A stretch of DNA of 64,000 bases from Streptomyces mobaraensis. Lineage in GTDB: Bacteria; Actinomycetota; Actinomycetes; Streptomycetales; Streptomycetaceae. Shown here one piece after another: positions 44,481 through 51,456 of this stretch. The DNA is taken from assembly GCF_020099395.1 (NCBI RefSeq), contig NZ_CP083590.1:310001-374000 (forward strand). Direction: 5' to 3'. Position numbers and translations under genes: made by a program. The notes beneath the pieces are model-generated. The model worked only from the letters and a program-made list of their open reading frames with translations. It was not told the origin of the DNA and did no database searches. The stretch's first letter is position 1. Each line of letters starts with the position of its first letter.

Positions 44481-45821
44481 ATGCGCATAGCCGTCGTGGG
44501 CCAGGGGTACGTCGGGGTGACCGGGGCGGTGGCCCTCGCCCAGGCCGGGCATCTCGTCACCGGCATCGAGCAGGACCGGGACCGGCTGGAGGCCCTGACG
44601 CTGGGCCGGGCGCCGGTCGTCGAACCGGGGCTCCAGGACCAGCTGTCCCTCGCCCTCGCCTCCGGCCGGCTCTCCTTCGCCGGCGCGCTCGCGCCGGCCC
44701 ACGCCGAGCGGCCCTTCGACGCCGTGCTGATCACGGTGGGCACACCGCCCGCGCCGGACGGGACGGCGGACCTCCGGCAGGTGACCGCCGCCGTCGCCGA
44801 GGCGGCCGCGCTGTCCCCGGCGGCCTGTGTGGTGCTGAAGTCGACGGTGCCGCCGGGCACGAGCGACCGGCTGCTCGCGGCCCGGCCGGACCTCCGCGAC
44901 CGGTTCGCCAGCAATCCCGAGTTCCTCAACCAGGGCAGCGCCATGGAGGACTGGACGGCCCCCTCCCGGCTCGTCGTCGGCATCTGGTCGCGCCGCGTGC
45001 TCCCGCTGCTCCGCAGCCTCTACGACGGGGTGATCTGCCCCTGGGTGGTGACCACCCCGGCCAGCGCGGAGATGGCCAAGTACGCGAGCAACACCTTCCT
45101 CGCCGCGAAGATCAGCTTCGCCAACGAGATCGCCCGGCTGTGCTCCGCGCCGGGCTTCGACGTGGACGACGTGATGCAGGCGGTCGGCTACGACCCGCGC
45201 GTCGGGCACGCGTTCCTCCAGCCGGGGCTGGGCTTCGGCGACTCCTGCCTGCCCAAGGACACGCTGGCGCTGGCCCGTTGGGCCGCCGGGCTGGGTGTGC
45301 GCACCCCGCTGCTGGACGCGGTCATCGAGGTGAACGCCACCCAGCCCGGCGTCGTCCGCGAGATCCTCCGGCGGGAGCTGGGCCAGGACCTCCGCCGGTC
45401 GGTGATCGCCGTGCTCGGCGCCCGTTACGAGCCGTGGAGCGACGACATGCGGGCGGCACCCAGCCTGTCGCTGGTCCCCGCGCTGATCCGGGAGACCGCG
45501 CGGGTGCGGGTCTGGGACCCGGCGCTCGGCCAGGACGGGCTGGCGGCCCTCTTCCCCGGCGCCGAACCCGTCGCGGACCTGCGGACGGCGGTCCGCGACG
45601 CGCACGCCGCCGTCATCCTGACCGAGTGGCCGGAGGTCGTCGAGGCCGACTGGACGGACCTCGGGGCACGGCTGGCCCGCCCGCGGGTCGTCGTGGACGG
45701 CAAGAACTGCCTGCGGCCCTGGCAGCTGGCCCGGCTGCCGCTGCGCTACCGGGGCATCGGCAACCGGCCGGCGGCCGGCGTCCCGGACCCGGCGGGGTCC
45801 GCCGGGATCACGGGGGTCTGA
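44481..45821 (+). CDS. UDP-glucose/GDP-mannose dehydrogenase family protein
   Basis: 446 residues, the full three-domain length. N-terminal NAD motif RIAVVGQGYVGVTGAVALAQAGH, the central ASNPEFLNQGSAMEDW and AEMAKYASNTFLAAKISFANEIA helices, and the catalytic Cys near 256. The usual catalytic loop GFGGSCFPKD reads GFGDSCLPKD here, with Asp replacing the fourth residue. The C-terminal domain keeps LGARYEPWSDDMRAAPSL and WPEVVEADW. Enzymes of this family oxidise a nucleotide sugar to its uronic acid with two NAD, for exopolysaccharide or glycosylation. No glycosyltransferase genes are adjacent. Confidence 0.87.
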   Translation: MRIAVVGQGYVGVTGAVALAQAGHLVTGIEQDRDRLEALTLGRAPVVEPGLQDQLSLALASGRLSFAGALAPAHAERPFDAVLITVGTPPAPDGTADLRQVTAAVAEAAALSPAACVVLKSTVPPGTSDRLLAARPDLRDRFASNPEFLNQGSAMEDWTAPSRLVVGIWSRRVLPLLRSLYDGVICPWVVTTPASAEMAKYASNTFLAAKISFANEIARLCSAPGFDVDDVMQAVGYDPRVGHAFLQPGLGFGDSCLPKDTLALARWAAGLGVRTPLLDAVIEVNATQPGVVREILRRELGQDLRRSVIAVLGARYEPWSDDMRAAPSLSLVPALIRETARVRVWDPALGQDGLAALFPGAEPVADLRTAVRDAHAAVILTEWPEVVEADWTDLGARLARPRVVVDGKNCLRPWQLARLPLRYRGIGNRPAAGVPDPAGSAGITGV

Positions 45822-45943
45822 GCCGGGTCCGAGCCGGGTCCGAGCGAAAGCTGAACGGGGCCTGGCCAAAGGGCTGAGCGAGGTCTAAGCGGGGGCTGAG
45901 CGGGGAGGGGTGGCCGAGTTCCGCGCCGCGTCCCCGCCGCCCG

Positions 45944-46399
45944 TCAGGCGCCGTCCACCCGCGCGTCACCCGGCTGCGGGTCGCTGCCGAACACCCAGGG
46001 CGCCAGGACGACCAGCCAGCCGTCCGGATCCTCGAACAGCACGGCGCCGTGCCGGGCCCAGTACGGGTTGGCGGGGGCCACCGGCCGGCGGCCGCGCTCC
46101 TCCAGCCGGCGCACGGCCGCGTCCCGGGCCTCGGGCCCGCGCAGGTACAGCACCAACTGGTTCTCCGGGTGCGGCGCGGGGACGCGGGGCGGTGTGCCGT
46201 GCTGGGTGATCTCCATGTGCACGGGGGTGCCGGGCAGTCCGAGGACGACGCCGTCGTAGCCGTCGTGGTCGCGCCACCGGGCGAGGACCGGGAGGCCGAG
46301 GTCGTCCGCGTAGAAGGTCAGTACGTCGTCGTAGTGGGCCGTGGGCCGGGCGAACCGCACGGCGCCCACGGCCAGATGCTCGGGCCAGGTGTGTGTCAT
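45944..46399 (-). CDS. VOC-family (glyoxalase/bleomycin-resistance fold) protein
   Basis: 151 residues from the ATG at 46399. HLAVGAVRFARPTAHYDDVLTFYADDLGLPVLARWRDHDGYDGVVLGLPG is the first beta-alpha-beta-beta-beta module; LVLYLRGPEARDAAVRRLEERGRRPVAPANPYWARHGAVLFEDPDGWLVVLAPW is the second. His near the start and Glu in LFEDPDGW are possible metal ligands. The substrate is unknown. It is divergent to the gas vesicle operon, 196 bases away. Confidence 0.8.
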   Translation of the reverse strand: MTHTWPEHLAVGAVRFARPTAHYDDVLTFYADDLGLPVLARWRDHDGYDGVVLGLPGTPVHMEITQHGTPPRVPAPHPENQLVLYLRGPEARDAAVRRLEERGRRPVAPANPYWARHGAVLFEDPDGWLVVLAPWVFGSDPQPGDARVDGA

Positions 46400-46529
46400 G
46401 GCCACACTGTTGCACAGGGGCCACTCCCGCCTCTTCCGTCCCAGGACCACCCGTCCCTACGGCGCACGGCCGAGGGCGGGCGGCCTACGACCGGCTTCCC
46501 GGCGGGGCAACGAGCCACCCGCCCAGGGG

Positions 46530-46554
46530 GTTTGGCCATGGCTTCACGCGGTAC
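46530..46554 (+). promoter_or_regulatory. SigB-type promoter candidate of the gas vesicle operon
   Basis: GTTT (46530-46533), 15 bases, CGGTAC (46549-46554). The published S. coelicolor SigB pattern is GNNT, 14-16 bases, GGGTAY, so one base differs. The expected start near 46561 is 35 bases before the gvpO ATG. A SigB/SigF-type sigma factor gene lies 11 kb downstream. Confidence 0.55.
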
Positions 46555-46595
46555 GCGCACTGACGAGGTCCTTGCAGACGACCCAGAGGCCCCAG

Positions 46596-46976
46596 ATGAC
46601 AGCCAAGTCCGAATCCGACGGCAAAGGCGTCGAAGACGCCAAAGAAAACAAAGACGTCAAAGACGCCAAAGACGTCAACCAAGACGACAAGCAAGACCAC
46701 AAAAAAGACGGCGAATCCGTCACCATCCCGGTGCCCCGCATCCTGCGGGCGGCCCGCGACCAGCTCGCCGAACTGGCCGGGCTGCGGCCCGAAGGAGTGT
46801 CCGGTTTCGAACGGACCCCCGACGGCTGGACGGTGGAGATCGAGGTGGAGGAGATCCCCCGCGTCCCCGAGACGATGAGCGTGATGGGGCTCTACCTGGT
46901 GACCCTCGACCCCGAGGGCAACCTCACCGGCTACCGCCGCGCGCGTCGCTACGAGCGCGGCAGGACCGACTCCTGA
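46596..46976 (+). CDS. gvpO: Gas vesicle protein GvpO
   Basis: 126 residues from the ATG at 46596. Residues 1-41 are a Lys/Asp/Glu tract (KGVEDAKENKDVKDAKDVNQ), encoded with many AAA and GAC codons and locally much poorer in GC than its surroundings. Residues 42-126 are the GvpO domain: VPRILRAARDQLAELAGLRPEGVSGFERTPDGWTVEIEVEEIPRVP, then MSVMGLYLVTLDPEGNLTGYRRARRYERG. It is the first gene of the Streptomyces-type gvp operon and is needed for vesicle formation in other organisms, probably as a regulator or chaperone. Confidence 0.88.
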   Translation: MTAKSESDGKGVEDAKENKDVKDAKDVNQDDKQDHKKDGESVTIPVPRILRAARDQLAELAGLRPEGVSGFERTPDGWTVEIEVEEIPRVPETMSVMGLYLVTLDPEGNLTGYRRARRYERGRTDS

Positions 46977-47154
46977 CGGACACCGTCCGCGAGGGAAACC
47001 GTCCACAACGGGCAGCGTCCGCGCGGGGAATCGGCCCACGGCGGACACCGTCCGCGACGGACACCGCCGTACCGACTCCCGACGGACGCCGTCCGCCGGC
47101 GCGCGGGACCGCCCGCTGCCGCCGGCCCGTCGGCCACGAGAGGAAGTTCCCGAC
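46977..47154. repeat. gvpO-gvpA spacer with direct repeats
   Basis: CGGACACCGTCCGCGA occurs at 46978-46993 and again at 47043-47058, with shorter CGGAC/GTCCG copies between and after. The repeats contain the palindromic pair GGAC/GTCC. The gvpA ribosome site GAGAGGAAG follows. No second promoter is clear. Confidence 0.55.
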
Positions 47155-47571
47155 ATGAGTGTTGTCCCGGCGCAGCAGTCCGGGGGTGCCGGTGGCACCA
47201 GCGGTCTGTACGACGTCCTGGAGCTCGTACTCGACCGCGGCCTGGTCATCGACGCGTTCGTCCGCGTCTCCCTGGTCGGCATCGAGATCCTGAAGATCGA
47301 CGTACGTGTCGTCGTCGCCAGCGTGGACACGTACCTGCGGTTCGCCGAGGCCTGTAACCGCCTCGACCTGGAGGCCGGCCCGCACCGGAGCGCCGGGCTG
47401 CCGGACCTGGTGGGCGAGGTCACCGAGAGCGGCGCCCGCGGCAAGAGCAAGGGCGCGCTGTCCGGCGCCGCCCAGTCCATCACCGACGCCTTCCAGCAGG
47501 CCCGCGGGGGCGGCGAGTCGAGCGGGACCCGCCGGAGCTCCTCGCGGAGCAAGAAGGAGGAGAGCGAGTGA
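47155..47571 (+). CDS. gvpA: Gas vesicle structural protein GvpA
   Basis: 138 residues. Residues 17-75 are the conserved vesicle shell domain: SGLYDVLELVLDRGLVIDAFVRVSLVGIEILKIDVRVVVASVDTYLRFAEACNRL. The amphipathic helix and two beta strands form the ribs of the hollow shell that excludes water. The C-terminus extends some 60 residues beyond classical cyanobacterial GvpA and is Ser/Lys/Arg-rich, ending RSKKEESE. The gene ends in a 4-base overlap with gvpF. Confidence 0.92.
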   Translation: MSVVPAQQSGGAGGTSGLYDVLELVLDRGLVIDAFVRVSLVGIEILKIDVRVVVASVDTYLRFAEACNRLDLEAGPHRSAGLPDLVGEVTESGARGKSKGALSGAAQSITDAFQQARGGGESSGTRRSSSRSKKEESE

Positions 47572-48287
47572 GCACCTACGTCTACGGCATCACCGCCGGC
47601 GAGCGCGCGCAGCTGCCCGAAGGGCTCACCGGCATCGGCGAACCACCGCGCCCGGTACGCCTGGTGACGGAGGCCGGGCTGGCCGCGGTCGTCAGTGACT
47701 GCCCCGAGGAGCTGCGGCCCAAGCGGCGCGACCTGCTGGCCCACCAGCAGGTGCTGTCCGAGGCCGGCCGCAAGTCCTCGGTCCTGCCCATGCGGTTCGG
47801 CAGCGTCTGCGAGAGCGACGACGACGTGCTCCGGGTGCTGACGGAGCACGCCGAGCACTACCGGTCGAAGCTGGAGCAGCTGACCGGCCGCGTCGAGTAC
47901 AACATCAAGGCCGTGCACCACGAGGACGTGGTGCTCCACCTCGTCCTCGCCGAGAACGCCGAGCTGCGGGCCCTCGCCGAAGCCAACCGGAAGGCCGGCG
48001 GCGGCACGTACGAGGACCGGCTGCGGTTCGGGGAGAAGGTGGCGGAGGCGGTCCGCTCCCGGGAGGCGTGGGACGCCGACCTGGTGCGCGACACGCTGGA
48101 GCCGCTGGCGGAGGGGTGCCGGCCGGGGCCGGAGAGCGGCGGCTGGTTCCTCAACCTGTCCCTCCTGGTGCCGGAGTCGGCCGCCGAGCGGCTGCTGACC
48201 ACCGCCGACCGGCTGCGCCGGGCCCACCCACAGCTGGACCTGAAGGTGAACGGTCCGCTGCCGCCGTACAGCTTCGTCGACTCGTGA
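47568..48287 (+). CDS. gvpF: Gas vesicle protein GvpF (GvpF/L family)
   Basis: 239 residues from a GTG overlapping the gvpA stop. The chain starts STYVYGITAGERAQLPEG and has SVLPMRFGSVCESDDDVLRVL and VEYNIKAVHHEDVVLHLVL in the first half, and the C-terminal FLNLSLLVPESAAERLLTTADRL...VNGPLPPYSFVDS typical of the GvpF/L family. The protein binds GvpA and is thought to nucleate or chaperone shell growth. It is the first of two family members in the operon, the other being GvpL. Confidence 0.92.
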   Translation: MSTYVYGITAGERAQLPEGLTGIGEPPRPVRLVTEAGLAAVVSDCPEELRPKRRDLLAHQQVLSEAGRKSSVLPMRFGSVCESDDDVLRVLTEHAEHYRSKLEQLTGRVEYNIKAVHHEDVVLHLVLAENAELRALAEANRKAGGGTYEDRLRFGEKVAEAVRSREAWDADLVRDTLEPLAEGCRPGPESGGWFLNLSLLVPESAAERLLTTADRLRRAHPQLDLKVNGPLPPYSFVDS

Positions 48288-48493
48288 TGTTCGTCGGCTG
48301 GGTCCTCCGCCGCGTCCTCGCCGAGGCCGAGCGGCTGTACTACGACCCGGCCGTCATCCAGGGAGAACTCCGATCGCTGGAACAGGAGCTGGAGGCCGGA
48401 CGGCTGGACGAGGCGGAGTTCGACCGGCTGGAGGACGCCCTGCTGGACCGCCTTGAGGAGGCCCGGCGGCGCTCACCGGCGGCGCCGGGCTGA
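48287..48493 (+). CDS. gvpG: Gas vesicle protein GvpG
   Basis: 68 residues starting with the ATG at 48287, which shares one base with the gvpF stop; a GTG at 48284 is an alternative. WVLRRVLAEAERLYYDPAVIQGELRSLEQELEAGRLDEAEFDRLEDALLDRLEEARRR-type sequence is a single charged helix, as in other GvpG proteins, which work with GvpF/L as assembly chaperones. Confidence 0.88.
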   Translation: MFVGWVLRRVLAEAERLYYDPAVIQGELRSLEQELEAGRLDEAEFDRLEDALLDRLEEARRRSPAAPG

Positions 48494-48601
48494 CCCTCCG
48501 GCGCGGACCTCACGGACGACTCGCCGCGCCGGCGGCAAAGGGCCGACGACGCAGGGCCCGCGAACCAGGGCCGACGACGACGCAGAGGAGCCCCGAGACC
48601 C

Positions 48602-48988
48602 ATGAGTTTCCCGAGCCGACTGCCCGACGCCCGCTCCCCCGCGGAGGGTTCGGGGGCCAACCTCGCCGACATCCTGGAGCGGGTGCTCGACAAGGGCGTG
48701 GTGATCGCGGGCGACATCCGCATCAACCTGCTCGACATCGAACTGCTGACGATCAAACTCCGTCTGGTGGTCGCCTCGGTCGACCGGGCGAAGGAGATGG
48801 GCATCGACTGGTGGGAGAGCGATCCCTCGCTGTCCTCGGGCGCGCGCTCCCGTGAACTGCGCGAGGAGAACGAGCGGTTGCGGGAGCGCCTCGCCGCGCT
48901 GGAGGAGGAGCGGCCGGCTCTGCCCGCCCAGGAGGCGGAAGCCGTCCGGGACCGGCGGGCGGACGGAAGGGGAGGTGAGGAGCGGTGA
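48602..48988 (+). CDS. gvpJ: Gas vesicle protein GvpJ (GvpA-like)
   Basis: 128 residues with AGGAG nine bases before the ATG. Residues 20-65 are the GvpA-like shell domain: LADILERVLDKGVVIAGDIRINLLDIELLTIKLRLVVASVDRAKEMGIDW. The rest is a coiled helix rich in Glu and Arg (ELREENERLRERLAALEEER), a typical GvpJ tail. GvpJ-type proteins are minor shell components, probably at the tips or nucleation sites. Position before gvpL matches the streptomycete order. Confidence 0.9.
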   Translation: MSFPSRLPDARSPAEGSGANLADILERVLDKGVVIAGDIRINLLDIELLTIKLRLVVASVDRAKEMGIDWWESDPSLSSGARSRELREENERLRERLAALEEERPALPAQEAEAVRDRRADGRGGEER

Positions 48989-49938
48989 CCGAAGGAAAGC
49001 GGGTGCTGGAGGGGGAGTTGGTGACCGAGGGGCAGCCCGTACTGGACGGTGAGCTGGTGACCGAAGGCCAGCCGGCGTCCAAAGAGGATCTGGTAGCCGA
49101 AGGAAAGTCGGCGCCCGAAGAAGACGCGGTGACCGAAGGGCAGCCGGTCGCCGAGGGCGAGTTGCTGTACGCCTACGCGGTCGCCCGGGACACCGGCCCG
49201 GCCCGGGACGTGCCGGAGACGGTGACGGGCGTGGCCGGCGAGCCGGTGCGCGAGGTGTGCCACGAAGGGTTCGCGGCCCTGGTGGGCCGGGTGCCCGCGG
49301 CCGAGTTCGAGGAGGGTGCGCTGCGCGAGCGGCTGGAGGACCTGGCGTGGCTGGAGCGGGTGGCCCGCGGCCACCAGCGGGTGGTCGACGCGGCGGTCTC
49401 CCTCTTCCCCTGCGCGCTGCCGCTGCGGCTGGCGACCGTCTACCACGACGAGAACGGGCTCCGGCGGATGCTGACGGCGGGCCGGGAGGCGTTCGGCACC
49501 GCGCTCGACCGGCTGGAGGGCCGTGTCGAGTGGGGCGTCACGGTCTACGCCACCTCGGCGCCGGCGGAAGCACCGCCGAAACCGTCGGGCCCCCCGTCCG
49601 GGCGCGATTACCTGCGGCGGCGCGGCGCCGAACGCCGGGCCGCCGAGGCGGGCGCGCGGCAGGAGGCCCGGCAGGCGGAGACGGTGCACGAGACGCTCGC
49701 CGCCCTGGCGGAGGCGGTCCGGCTGTACCCGCCGCAGAACTCCCCGCTCGCCGCGCACCCGGGCCGCAACCTCCTCAACGCCGCCTACCTGGTGCCGCGG
49801 GACCGCGCGGAGGAGTTCACGAGGACGGTCTCCGAGATGACGGACCGGACCCCCGACGGGTTCCGGATCCGGCTGACGGGACCGTGGGCCCCCTACTCCT
49901 TCGTCACCCACGACCCCTGCGTCCCGGAGGCACCGTGA
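48985..49938 (+). CDS. gvpL: Gas vesicle protein GvpL with fivefold N-terminal repeat
   Basis: 317 residues from a GTG overlapping the gvpJ stop. Residues 1-60 are five 12-residue repeats of the form xTEGxPVxxGEL: VTEGKRVLEGEL, VTEGQPVLDGEL, VTEGQPASKEDL, VAEGKSAPEEDA, VTEGQPVAEGEL. The GvpF/L domain follows from about 61 (LLYAYAVARDTGPARDVPE, LFPCALPLRLATVYHDENGLRRML, GRVEWGVTVYAT) and ends with the family's DGFRIRLTGPWAPYSFV. Between the two halves is a Pro/Arg/Glu linker. The repeat region is not part of the family's core. Confidence 0.9.
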   Translation: MTEGKRVLEGELVTEGQPVLDGELVTEGQPASKEDLVAEGKSAPEEDAVTEGQPVAEGELLYAYAVARDTGPARDVPETVTGVAGEPVREVCHEGFAALVGRVPAAEFEEGALRERLEDLAWLERVARGHQRVVDAAVSLFPCALPLRLATVYHDENGLRRMLTAGREAFGTALDRLEGRVEWGVTVYATSAPAEAPPKPSGPPSGRDYLRRRGAERRAAEAGARQEARQAETVHETLAALAEAVRLYPPQNSPLAAHPGRNLLNAAYLVPRDRAEEFTRTVSEMTDRTPDGFRIRLTGPWAPYSFVTHDPCVPEAP

Positions 49939-50165
49939 ACGGTGACGGGCTCCCGGCGGAGCGGCTGTCCCTGGTGGACCTCCTCGACCGGCTGCTCGCC
50001 GGCGGGGTGGTGCTCACCGGCGACCTCACCCTGCGGATCGCGGACGTCGACCTCGTCCGGATCAACCTGCGGGCCCTGATCAGCTCCGTGGACGCCCGCG
50101 TGCCCTCGCCCTGGGACGACTGGCGGGACCCGGTCCAGAGCCTCGAACGAGCGACGGAGGGATGA
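49935..50165 (+). CDS. gvpS: Gas vesicle protein GvpS (GvpA-like)
   Basis: 76 residues from a GTG overlapping the gvpL stop; GGAGG lies five bases before. LSLVDLLDRLLAGGVVLTGDLTLRIADVDLVRINLRALISSVD is a third GvpA-type shell domain in the operon, close to GvpJ but without the coiled tail. Such small GvpA homologues are accessory shell proteins. Confidence 0.87.
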   Translation: MNGDGLPAERLSLVDLLDRLLAGGVVLTGDLTLRIADVDLVRINLRALISSVDARVPSPWDDWRDPVQSLERATEG

Positions 50166-50172
50166 CGGAGAC

Positions 50173-50460
50173 ATGAGCGCAGCCGCGAACCGCCGCGTGG
50201 AGCTGGACCACGACACCGTCGAACGCGACCTGATGAAACTCATCCTGACCATCCTCGAACTCCTCCGGGAGCTGATGGAGCGTCAGGCGCTGCGCCGCGT
50301 CGACCAGGGCGACCTCACCGAGGAGCAGGAGGAGCGGATCGGCATGACCTTGATGCTGCTCGCCGACCGCATGGACGGCCTCTGCCGGCAGTACGGCCTG
50401 GACCCCGAAGAACTCGATCTGGATCTGGGGCCCCTGGGGTCACTGCTGGGACGTCAGTGA
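50173..50460 (+). CDS. gvpK: Gas vesicle protein GvpK
   Basis: 95 residues. VELDHDTVERDLMKLILTILELLRELMERQALRRVDQGDLTEEQEERIGMTLMLLADRM-type sequence is the GvpK signature, ending YGLDPEELDLDLGPLG. The ATG follows GGAGAC within a few bases. It closes the O-A-F-G-J-L-S-K operon; gvpN is absent, as in other Streptomyces operons of this type. Confidence 0.92.
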   Translation: MSAAANRRVELDHDTVERDLMKLILTILELLRELMERQALRRVDQGDLTEEQEERIGMTLMLLADRMDGLCRQYGLDPEELDLDLGPLGSLLGRQ

Positions 50461-50558
50461 CGGGCGGTTCCCCGAGGACCTCGACTGCCCCTGCGGATCC
50501 GCTCGTTCGGGTGATGGACAGCCGTGCGTCCAGGCATGACCATGACGGAGAAGTCCGG

Positions 50559-50990
50559 ATGAACCCCGCATCCACGCGATTCCGGACAGGGAGGGGAAAA
50601 CCCGTGTTCCGTCGCCGCGTCATCCCGCGCCTCCTGTGCACCGCCGCCCTGGTCCTGGGGGCGGCCGGCTTCTCCCGGACGGCTCCCGCCACGGAGAGCC
50701 GCGCCGCCGCCGGGTCCCTGGAACCGGCCTGCCCACCGCCCGGCGGCGGCACCTGCTACTTCGAGTGGTTCGACAGCGCCGGCCGGCGGAGCATCGAGCT
50801 CAGCCCGGAGGTCGGCGCCTGCTACAACATGACCTCGGCCGGCGCGGTCCGGGGCACCAACATGACCAACCGCACGGTCCACCTCTGGCCGAGCAGCGAC
50901 TGCGTCGGCAGCGCGACCGCGCTCGTCGCCTCCGGTCGCTCCTGGAACGACCCGTCCCACACGTACTTCTCGTTCCGGCCGATCCGCTGA
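50559..50990 (+). CDS. Secreted small cysteine-rich protein, peptidase-inhibitor-like
   Basis: 143 residues from the ATG at 50559 with GGAGAAG eight bases before. A basic N-terminus (RFRTGRGKPVFRRRVIPRLLC) leads into a signal core. The mature part has four cysteines around CPPPGGGTCYFEWFDSAG and GACYNMTSAGAVRG...SSDCVGSATALVASGRSW, ending HTYFSFRPI. The pattern resembles small secreted streptomycete proteins of the peptidase inhibitor I36 type, though I cannot confirm the family. It is downstream of gvpK but probably separate. Confidence 0.6.
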   Translation: MNPASTRFRTGRGKPVFRRRVIPRLLCTAALVLGAAGFSRTAPATESRAAAGSLEPACPPPGGGTCYFEWFDSAGRRSIELSPEVGACYNMTSAGAVRGTNMTNRTVHLWPSSDCVGSATALVASGRSWNDPSHTYFSFRPIR

Positions 50991-51081
50991 GCCGCCCGAT
51001 CCGCTGAGCCGGCAGGCCCCTAGCCGGCAGGCCCACCGAACCGGCAGGCGCTCCCCCGATACGGCGACCGGCCCGCCGAGG

Positions 51082-51279
51082 TCACACGAAGAACGCGCGG
51101 AGCAGGGCGCCCACCCCGCGTGCCACCGCCCGCAGCGCCCCCACCTCCACCGCCGTCTCGGCGATGTCCGCCACGGCGTCGGCCGCCTCGAACCGCCCGG
51201 TCCGGCACCTCCGGCACGTGCGCCGACGTCTCCGGCCGAGCCGTCCGCAGCGCTCACACTCGCGCTCCCGCTTCCTCAT
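51082..51279 (-). CDS. Small basic cysteine-motif protein
   Basis: 65 residues from the ATG at 51279. The N-terminus is a CxxC...CxxC ribbon within arginine runs (ERECERCGRLGRRRRRTCRRC), followed by an amphipathic helix FEAADAVADIAETAVEVGALRAVARGVGALLRAFF. I do not recognise the family. It may bind zinc or nucleic acid. Confidence 0.5.
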   Translation of the reverse strand: MRKRERECERCGRLGRRRRRTCRRCRTGRFEAADAVADIAETAVEVGALRAVARGVGALLRAFFV

Positions 51280-51456
51280 CAAACGATGATCCCATGGTCG
51301 TACCGGCAGGTGGGACGGTGGCAGCCGCGGGCGCTGCCGCAACCCGTTCGACGGACCCGGCGGTGTTTTCCGCACCCGGCGCGCACCCGGCCCGTAGCGT
51401 CCGCCGTGAGCGCCCGGGCCTCTCCGGTCCAGGCTCCGGAGGAAAGGGAGCGCTCC

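Noticed and set aside
44305..44490. A 61-codon plus-strand frame before the dehydrogenase gene
   Set aside because: It overlaps the true ATG, is Pro/Gly/Ser-rich and has no ribosome site.
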